Shown: piece by piece, positions 56,028 to 64,000 of the stretch
Layout: each line of letters opens with the position of its first letter
How positions within the stretch are numbered: the first letter of the stretch is position 1
Assembly: GCA_036874045.1 (NCBI GenBank)
Contig: CM072340.1
Span: 2,185,001 to 2,249,000, forward strand
Direction: 5' to 3'
Source: Cymodocea nodosa
Lineage: Eukaryota; Streptophyta; Magnoliopsida; Alismatales; Cymodoceaceae
Length of the DNA stretch: 64,000 nt
Made by a program: the position numbers and the translations under genes
Notes under the pieces: generated by a model
Told to the model about the DNA's origin: nothing
What the model saw: only the letters and a program-made list of their open reading frames with translations
The model's database searches: none

Positions 56028-57705
56028 TGTAGGATCGTATGGTTACACAAGAGGGGGGTGAATTGTGTATTTTTAATATTTTCTGAAATATAATTGAAAC
56101 TTTAAAACTCAAAAACAAGTCGAGACATTGTTTTCATAAAATCATTTTTATTCAAGGTTTCAATTACAATATACAATTCAATTCTCCTCAGAAATTGTAG
56201 ATGCAATTATATTTCGATACCATGTATCATTTAAACAATTTCATAACTACAAACAGAGAAAACTAATTTGCGGAATTTAAAACTTTTCTCCCTGTTTGAG
56301 ATCTTTCTTCTTCTTCTTTTTCTTCTTCAGCAATTGTTCAGTGACGAATATCTTGTCTTTTCATGCTTCACCGAAGTTGCTTTCTTCTGATACTTCAAAT
56401 CTTTAGTGACGAAAATCTTACCTTTTTATGCTTCACTGAATTTGCTTTCTTCTGATACTTCAAATCTTCAGTGACGAAAATCTTACGTTCTTATGCTTCA
56501 CTGAACTTTCTTCCACTTGAGAGATTTTCCTCGAGAAGGTGTTTTTGATCCCTGAAAAGATTTTTCTTATGGTGTGCAGGGATGGTTTGATCCTTGAAAA
56601 GATTTTTCTTTTTGTGTGCAAGGATAAATTGATCAACGAGAATTCTATGCCTTTTATACTGTATCTTCATTTCATGCATATCCTTCACGTTTAACCACCA
56701 CTAGTTTTCCACTTCTCCACGTCTTTTCTTTTTCCTTCATCGAAACACACACGTTCTAACCCACATTTATATTTCAAATTTTCTTTAATCATCAGTCCTG
56801 GATCTTTGAAAAATTTCCTACAAAATAAACTTTCTCGTCCAAAAGTTTTTTATCAGTGTAATAAGAAGTCATTACTTTAATGTTAACTAAACGAGTAACA
56901 CAAGTATATATATAACTTAACGTTTCTAACTTAACGAGTTTCTCATGTGCCATTTCACGTGACAAGTACTGTAGCTAACTCAACGAACTAAGTCCGTGGT
57001 GTTATGCTAATTCAACGAACCATCTCCGTTGTGTTATGATAACTCAACGAACCATCTCTGTTGTTTTATGATAACTCAACAAACCAGTAATAAACAAATG
57101 TTTTTATAATAAGAATTTTATCACGTGCAAAAATAACAACTTAAGTTTATAACGGTAACCTAACACGTTGCCTTAGTGTTCAATATAGCAACTCAACGTG
57201 TTTAGTTATGTTAACTTAACGAGTTAAACATGTGCACCTCACGTGATACAATACAACATTCGTAACTTATAATTTCACCACGTGTATAACACTAACTTAA
57301 CGAGTTCGTCTCTTCTTTTACTCACTAACTTAACGAGTTATCACGTGACATATTTTAACCTTTAAGCCTCTAACTTAACGAGTTCTCACATGACCTCTAT
57401 ACAAACAAAACTCTAACTTAACGAGTTGTCTAAACGTGCACTGTTCATGATACAGAAGATATAACATTAAAACATATCATGCTTTTCAATAAAAACACAC
57501 GTTAACTTAACGTTTAGCTAAATGAGAAATTAATGCACCGAAACGACTAGTTATTAACTTCAGATCCAATACAGACAAGTATTTATATCAGTAAGCTTTT
57601 TCTGTATTAATTGATGATTTTAATTTCTTTTCATAAGCAATAGTAATTGAGCAAATATGATTATTTTCATTCAGCACACATCATTAAAACAAAAATACTC
57701 AACAA
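56028..57705 (-). mobile_element. Solo LTR, copia type, with target duplication AAAAC
   Basis: 1678 bp from TGTAGGATCG to CTCAACA, flanked by AAAAC at 56023-56027 and 57706-57710. The left end with AGAGGGGGGTGAATTG resembles, in reverse, the 3' end of copia LTRs (compare GGAGGGGTGAATGG at 22833), so the sense strand is minus. No internal region is present. It contains AACTCAACGAA, CCGTTGTGTTATGATAACTC and AACTTAACGAGTT words in 56930-57430. Confidence 0.85.
56341..56510. repeat. Tandem repeat, 65-bp unit, about 2.6 copies
   Basis: Units start at 56341, 56406 and 56471 (GTGACGAAAATCTTAC...GCTTCACTGAA...). A second, shorter duplication of about 42 bp follows at 56547-56635 (GATCCTTGAAAAGATTTTTC). 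Both are inside the solo LTR. Confidence 0.85.
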
Positions 57706-57710
57706 AAACT

Positions 57711-58800
57711 CTTTTTTGGCAAAAGTCCTTAACCTATTTATGGTGAGGGGGCCAAAAATTAAAGAAAAGTTATAAGTAGGAAGGATTAGATATATTCAGC
57801 CAATCTTAATATATGATGATTGTGACCTAGAAATGTAGTAAAGAGAGAAGAGAGAGACTCTCTTCAATCCTTTTTAGACTCCACTACTACTAGGTGAAAG
57901 GAAGAGAGCTAGGGAAATAAAGTTGTTATCTAATTTAATTTTAAGGATAAATTAAGAAAAGTCTGTATGCCAATGCAAGTGAAATAAAGTGACTCCTAGA
58001 GATGTAAGGTTGTAATTCGTGAACTAGAAATCCAACTATGTCAATCCTTTAATGAAGCATGCCACTAGGTCAACCTACGTCAATCCTTCAACATGGGTGG
58101 ACAAATTGTTGAAGGCATCCAGATAATTAGGAAGCAAATGGATAATTGGGGCTTTCTCCAAATCAAGTTGTTAGGTTTTCAACAAATTCTCCCCAATCAA
58201 CAAAATGTGAATCTCCCTAAAAGATTTGAACCACTGAGTACAAATCCTTTGAAGATTCAGTGTGGCCACTCTTACCCACTCCTCTTCCACTTGATACTAA
58301 GTAACTATGTGATGGACTGCCCCCACTCCTTGAAATTTCCATGAATGTCAAAAATAGGGAAGGCCAACTTTACATTTTTAAGCTATTTTCCACATGTACT
58401 TTCCCTCTAGCCTATCAGGTGGGGCTTCGGTGGTAGTGGCGAGGGGGAAAATAGGTGTTATTTTTTGGTGTATTTCCTTTTTTGATTTCTCCTATCTATT
58501 TATAATGGGAGCTTCGTATTCAAACACTCACCCCTTCACCCCATTTACTTTTGATTTCTCCAAACTTCAGTAATTGCTAGTGATAGACATGTTCTTCATG
58601 ACTACATTGTCCATCATCTCTCACTTAGTCTTGAAGACCATGCATAAAATTTCATACATCAAAATTTACCATACACTCTCATTATCTATGTGATATACAA
58701 TATTTCAATTTCCACTCCCACTATTCATGGAAAGCCTAAAATTTCCAAATTTTACTCCTACTATTCATGAGATCTATTTTAATTTTCATTATCCATGAAA
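57711..58800. other. Unassigned stretch left of copia pol
   Basis: No recognised domain. It lies where the 3' LTR of the decayed copia at 58.8-60.2 kb would be expected, but no LTR edge or PPT is visible. The 83-codon plus-strand reading at 58093-58344 has no domain signs. Confidence 0.4.
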
Positions 58801-58809
58801 ATATTTCTC

Positions 58810-60200
58810 AACCCCATCAAGTTTACACACTTGATGAATTTTTTCGCTAGAATCCCTTTTGTCTTGGGATCAGTAATCATGTCATTTGTAGGGATATAAG
58901 TTAATTTTATTTCCCTTCTTTCCACAATATCACAGATATAATGATAATGTAGATTGATGTGTCTACCTATTGAAGTATTTGCACCACTTTTACTAATAAT
59001 AAGACTTATTATAGATTGGTTATCACAATAAAATTTAATTAGACTTGTGACTAAATTGAGATTTAAATCATCTAAAAATCTCTTGATCCATACTACATGT
59101 GTGGTGGTTGTGCTACAAATAACATATTCAGCTTCTAATCACACCCTTGTTTATTGCTTTCCTAAGATATAACTCCTCTTACAACGATGAACACATGTCT
59201 CAAAGTAGACTTTCCATTATTTTTGTCACTACCCAAGTTTGCATCAAAATATCCAAGCACTTTAAGCTCATTTGCTTAAAAAGTTAGCTTGTGGTGCAAA
59301 GTTCCTTTGAGGTACTTCATAATCCTCTTGATAACTTCCTAATGTGCTATTCCAAGATTACTTTGATACCTACTTATCAAACTTATGGCATATGCCAAAT
59401 TAGTTTGTGTATACATCATTGCATATATAAAAATTTCAAGCATTATGCATAAGGTACTTCTAAAGGTTTCATTCCCTTTCTAAGGCACTGATCCTTAATT
59501 TTTTCTTATATACATATGATGTAAGAGCAAGACTACAATTTTGCATTCTAAACCTTTTAAGTACCGATCATAGGTATCTTTCTTAACTTATACTTAATAT
59601 CCTCAATTCTCAATCCCTTAAGATTTGAATTCCAAGGACATATGATGTCTTGCCCATGTCCTTCATTTCAAATCATAAGCTAAGTTCTTTCTTTACATTA
59701 TTCAATAAGTCAATATCATTTTTGACGAGTTAAATATCATCTACATACAAGAATAATATTATAAACTTACTCCTACTTTTGTAGATATATACACAATTAT
59801 CTAATCTATTTGAAACAAATATCATTTCCATGATTATATCATGAAATTTTCAATACCATTATCTAGATAATTGTTTCAAATCATATATTGACCTTTTCAA
59901 TTTACACACTTTATTTTCATTTCTTGTCACTTGATAGCCCTCAAGTTGTGATATATAAATGTCTTCTTACAAATCTTTATTCAAAAATATAGTTTTTATA
60001 TCTATCTAATGTAATTCTAAATCAAATTGTGTTATGATTACTAATATTATTCTTATTAATGCAAACTTAGCTACTAAAGAATATGTCTCTTGAAAATTAA
60101 TTCTAGGCATTTGAGTAAAACCTTTGATAACCATTCGAGCCTTGTATTTCTTTATAGATCCATCAACCATCAACTTTTTCTTAAATATCTACTTACATTT
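58810..60200 (-). pseudogene. Decayed copia pol (RT and RNase H)
   Basis: The minus strand runs from KKLMVDGSIKKYKARMVIKG (60175-60116) and FTQMPRINFQETYSLVAK through LFLYVDDI (YVDD at about 59745, intact) to RNase H with THVVWIKRFLDDL, IKFYCDNQSIISL and a HINLHYHYICDIVE stretch near 58950. Numerous frameshifts and stops. This is a different copia family from the 22808 element. The 5' part of its RT is cut at 60201 by another LTR. Confidence 0.75.
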
Positions 60201-61956
60201 TGTTGGATTGAGATTGCTTAAGAAGGGGGTGAATTAAGAAGTATATTCCTCTTTCTAAAACTTGTTATAGTTTTGGAGAATAATTGATAAAATGCTTAAA
60301 TACTTTGAGAAATTATAACAAAACACAAAATAATTTATAGTGGTTCTCCAACTTGGGTATGTCTACTCCTTGAGATCCACTTAAATGTCCACTATGCACT
60401 TGAAGTTTTTAGTTCACTCAACAATTTGGTGTTACAATCCTATTTTCCTTAACTTGACACCAACCATAGCTTAAGGACAAATACCATGAACTTACAAAGC
60501 ACTAACTCTATCAAGTTCACTTAAACACCATGAACTAATAAAGCACCAACTTTATTAAGTTCACCTAAACACCATGAACCAATGAGATACAATACTCATT
60601 GTGCTTGCGTAAAAACTATGAAATTACTAACTTTTAGTGTTTAAACACCACAAATCAATGAAAGCTCCTTTTCATTATGTTCGTCCTCCACTTACATCCT
60701 AAGTGGAATAGGTTTAGAAAACTATTGAAAGCTTTGAAGAAAAACTTTGAGAATAAAAAACATACAAAAATGCTAGTTTTTCTTAAAATCGATTGAAGCT
60801 TGTCTGAATTGGAAAAGCCTTTACTTTATCAATTGTAATCTTCACATTTCTCCAAAGATTGATTTGCTACACTCTTGATCAAATGCTCTTGCATGGTTTC
60901 TTTGATATTGTGTTGGTGTTTCTAGTGTTGTTCTTCACCTTAGCTTTACTATGTACTTATAATCATGTACAATAATATGCACATTCAACTACAATCTTTA
61001 GTTCTTTAACAACAAATGTGGAAATCGTAGGTTGATCATCACTCTTCCACGATTCTCTAAACAAGTCTTTTGATTTTGAATTTAAACTACACGTCCCTTT
61101 TTATCTATTGTGACTTTTGATTTGGTCAATAGTAACTCCTATGTTATTTCTTGTTATATTATTCCTATAATAAAGTATAAAATGAATTTTCCTACAAAAA
61201 CTAACTTCTATAAAATTTATTAGATAATTAGGAACAATAATAAATAAAGTTATAATAATAAATTTTAATAAATAATTTAACATTACATTTGTGGAGTTTG
61301 TTCAAATATAATAAATTTACTCTATTACACTTAGAATTGTTGGCTTTCTAATATAACAACATATAATTGTTGCCTTTATAATATAAAAACATCCATGTAC
61401 ATAAAAGTTAAACATAAGGAATTAACTTTGTTGAGTTTGCATAAAGACCATGAGCACATGTTTGTGTACACAAAGGATAAACACAACAAACTAATTTCAT
61501 TGACTTTATGTGAATAGCATGAGCACACATAAGTGCATAAAAAATAAACATAATGGACTAACTTCATTGAGTTTATGTAAACACCACAAACACTTCATGG
61601 AGTTTACATGTCTAAATAAAACAAACTAATTTCATTAGGTTTATATGAACATTATAAAGTCTTCATGAAGGTTATATATCTAAGCATAACGAAATAATTA
61701 TGTTAGATTTACATAAATCTTATGAACCATCATGGAGTTCACATAATGCTTAAACATAATGTTCTAACTCTGTTAAATTTATGTTAACATCACAAACCTT
61801 TGTGGAGTTTATACAAATATGACAAACTTATTTTGTTGAGCTTGCACTTGTGGAATTTGGTCATATAGTTATATGTAAGACTTCTTCAGTAATAGTTTTA
61901 AGACATAAATAAATAATTCAACTGTTATCATCAAAATAAAAGTACAATCCTTAACA
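60201..61956 (-). mobile_element. copia-type LTR (3' LTR) inserted in copia pol
   Basis: 1756 bp from TGTTGGATTG to CCTTAACA. A PPT-like tract follows on the right, so this is the 3' LTR of an element whose internal part lies to the right. Imperfect tandem units of about 60-70 bp fill 61380-61860 (ACTAACTTCATTGAGTTTAT type), and units of about 50 bp with CACCATGAACTAA-type strings fill 60480-60660. Confidence 0.7.
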
Positions 61957-61971
61957 ATCTTCTCCTTTTCG
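61957..61971 (-). other. Polypurine tract of that copia element
   Basis: The minus strand reads GAAAAGGAGAAGAT next to the LTR, similar to the PPT at 24396. Confidence 0.75.
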
Positions 61972-63470
61972 ATAATGACAAAATACAATAAAAAATTTAA
62001 AACTTTTTAGTGTATTCTTGAAACTATCATATCTTCAAATTTCAACATAGAATTAAATTTAGATAATATACATAGAAATAATTTAAAGCTTGCATGTTTA
62101 ATCTAGTAGGCATATCTAAACGATGCCTTTGTTATTATTTCCAACAATAAAATATTGACGTGTTTTACATTTATAAACTACAAGCGCATAGCTCCTGTTG
62201 TAGAAAACATATACAAGTACAGGTTGAATCCTTAGAGAGTTTCATAAAATAAATTCAATAGATACTTCCTTCTAAATGCTTGACATTCTTAGTTGGTGCA
62301 ATTCAAACTTTAGAAACATTATCTTTAGACTCCTTTATCCTTAACATTGGTTGGAAATGCCACCATTTTGATAATGAGGCAATGCACATATAGGTAGATG
62401 AAATATGAACATTAATCTAGTAGGTGATAATAGTTGGAAATGCATTAGTTACACAAATTGCACACTTGTCTTACATTAATTATAACTCCCATCCTAATAG
62501 ATCAAAATTCATGCATAAATACTTAAATCAAAGATGAACAAGTTCCCTAAAACATAGCTTTGATTTCACATGAAACTATGCAATGTGCTTCTTTCTATTA
62601 CACAAACATTGTAGGCACACACACAGATCAAATAGAATTGCTGGCCTACATCTCCTACCTGGGAAAATCACAACTAATTCAATTCTCCTCTAATTGTCAT
62701 AAAATGACTATATACATAAACAAGGCTTGCTCTAGTGTCATGGAAAACGTGACTTTCTCTCAAGGAATCAATGGGAAATAGATACACTTTTAGCACAATT
62801 ATAGGCTACAAAATAGGGAATTTCTTGGTTGCTACCCACCTAATGTAACATATGCATTGGCTGTAGGGCTAGTCCAAAAATTATGTAACTTCATAGCCTT
62901 GTTCCTAACTCAAAGTACTCAAGAATCACTATAAAAGAAATGAGAATAAATATACAAATAGGGATTGAGAGGAGAATGTATTCAACTAAACATAAAATAG
63001 AGTGTACAAACATTTACTATGTATATGATATACAAATGTACAACATTCACCATTAATTTCAAATGAGGAAAACACAATGAAAAAACACATTAACTACTAA
63101 TCCTAACATATACTATTTAAGAAACTTATAAAAGTCAACAACACATAATAACACATATTTAGCACTATAAGGGTTTTAGGGTATTTGCAATAAGCACATT
63201 ATAAAAACCTAGTTTTAAAATTTATAATCGCAAGCGCATGGTGCCTATCATAGATAGCATGCGAGTACGGGTCGATCTATAGGGAACTTATTTAAAGTAA
63301 AATTTGAAATCTTGTAAAGTCAAATGCTCCTAAGCCTTTAAGATTTTCCAAGAGAAATTCAAAGAAATGCAAAGCAAAACTTAATGTCATCCAAATATGC
63401 ATTCTAATCATTTTTTAGTAATTTAACATATCCTTATCAAGTGAAAACCATCAATAGAAGTGAAGCAAAA
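61972..63470. mobile_element. Decayed repeats with Athila-type LTR tails
   Basis: No gene. Two places carry decayed versions of the conserved Athila LTR tail in reverse: 62186-62240 (ACTACAAGCGCATAGCTCC ... AGTACAGGTTGAATCC) and 63222-63290 (ATCGCAAGCGCATGGTGCC ... GAGTACGGGTCGATCT). They probably mark two old LTRs in minus sense, whose outer limits I cannot define. Confidence 0.5.
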
Positions 63471-64000
63471 TATTTAGAATGAAAAAGTGCATAATATTAA
63501 CGGTTAAACAATGGTTAATTGCATAATATTTAGCTTATCATATGAGAATTAAGCCATTATGTTATAATTACACTATTATGTGCCTTAATGAAACAATCTA
63601 CATAATTTCAAGGAATTAGTGTTAATTAAGTATATTTTTGAACTATTAGTGAGTTATAGGCTTTGTAATTCCTAAGTATCCAAAATGTCTATTATTTCAG
63701 AGAGTTACATTTCATGTACCAGATAGTTATGTTTTGAATGCTTAAAGAATACTTTATTATTTCATGAAGGACACGTGTTGTAACCTTAATACATGACTTA
63801 AGTAGATTTTCGGTAAGTTAGATGATAACTATTTAGAATGAAAAAGTGCATAATATTAACAGTTAAATAATAGTTAATTGCATAATATTTAGCTTATCAT
63901 ATGAGAATTAAACCATTATGTTATAATTGTACTATTATATGCTTTAATGAAAGAATCTACATAATTTTAGGGAATTAACGTTAATTAAGTATATTTTTGA
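63471..64000 (+). mobile_element. Two tandem beginnings of the Athila-family LTR
   Basis: TATTTAGAATGAAAAAGTGC occurs at 63471 and again at 63830, each followed by the first part of the LTR in plus orientation. The first unit stops after about 359 bp; the second runs off the window. Both have TA in place of the terminal TG. This is a partial tandem duplication of the LTR start. Confidence 0.75.

Noticed and set aside
58093-58344. 83-aa plus-strand ORF
   Set aside because: No domain or repeat relation, isolated in decayed transposon DNA.

Overview
The window is nuclear DNA from a flowering plant. It is strongly AT-rich and has spliceosomal introns, plant-type LTR retrotransposons and PIF/Harbinger and hAT transposon relics. 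There are no operons, no ribosome-binding-site-led genes, and no tRNA or rRNA gene that I can see. I can support only one intact host gene: a CAX2/CAX5-type vacuolar cation/proton exchanger on the minus strand (coding exons 37510 to 34310, 429 aa, non-coding first exon near 38.6-38.8 kb). Nearly everything else is mobile-element sequence.

Layout. 1-1837: an LTR of an Athila-like Ty3/gypsy family, plus orientation, cut by the window start. 1838-2626: a truncated copia LTR. 2627-5430: a decayed PIF/Harbinger element (plus), itself interrupted by an old Athila-like LTR (4263-5201). 5450-32.1 kb: a second PIF/Harbinger element (minus) split into three pieces by two nested retrotransposons: a 16.5-kb Athila-like element (6024-22534) and an 8.3-kb Sirevirus-like copia element (22808-31124, target duplication AATTC). 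34.3-39.1 kb: the CAX gene and its GC-richer promoter side. 39.8-41.75 kb: hAT transposase relic plus Harbinger-like termini. 43235-47661: a rearranged Athila-family insertion (target duplication CATAT) carrying a foreign LTR and a piece of an F-box gene. 48328-55764: a stripped-down Athila-family element with target duplication TGACT. 56028-57705: a solo copia-type LTR (target duplication AAAAC). 58.8-60.2 kb: decayed copia pol, broken by another copia LTR (60201-61956). 62-64 kb: old Athila-type LTR relics and two tandem LTR beginnings.

The most unusual object is the Athila-like family. In the 16.5-kb copy the order from the primer-binding site is zinc knuckle-protease-RT-RNase H-integrase, then an acidic ORF with a FYANL-type transposon domain, then the capsid part of gag, then an F-box gene, then the polypurine tract. 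Gag therefore lies 3' of pol, the reverse of ordinary Ty3/gypsy order, and a host-type F-box gene is part of the element. Two other family members here (48328-55764 and 43235-47661) keep remnants of the same F-box gene. The LTRs of this family, and those of three copia-type LTRs in the window, carry the same small set of short dyad words (CGTTGAGTTA/TAACTCAACG and TCGGATAGTTA/TAACTATCCGA), often as perfect hairpins.

All retroelement ORFs are broken, mainly by in-frame stops at Trp, Gln and Gly codons and by Asp-to-Asn changes at catalytic sites, as expected from G-to-A/C-to-T decay of methylated DNA. Percent identities quoted are by eye on short stretches; no alignment or database search was run.
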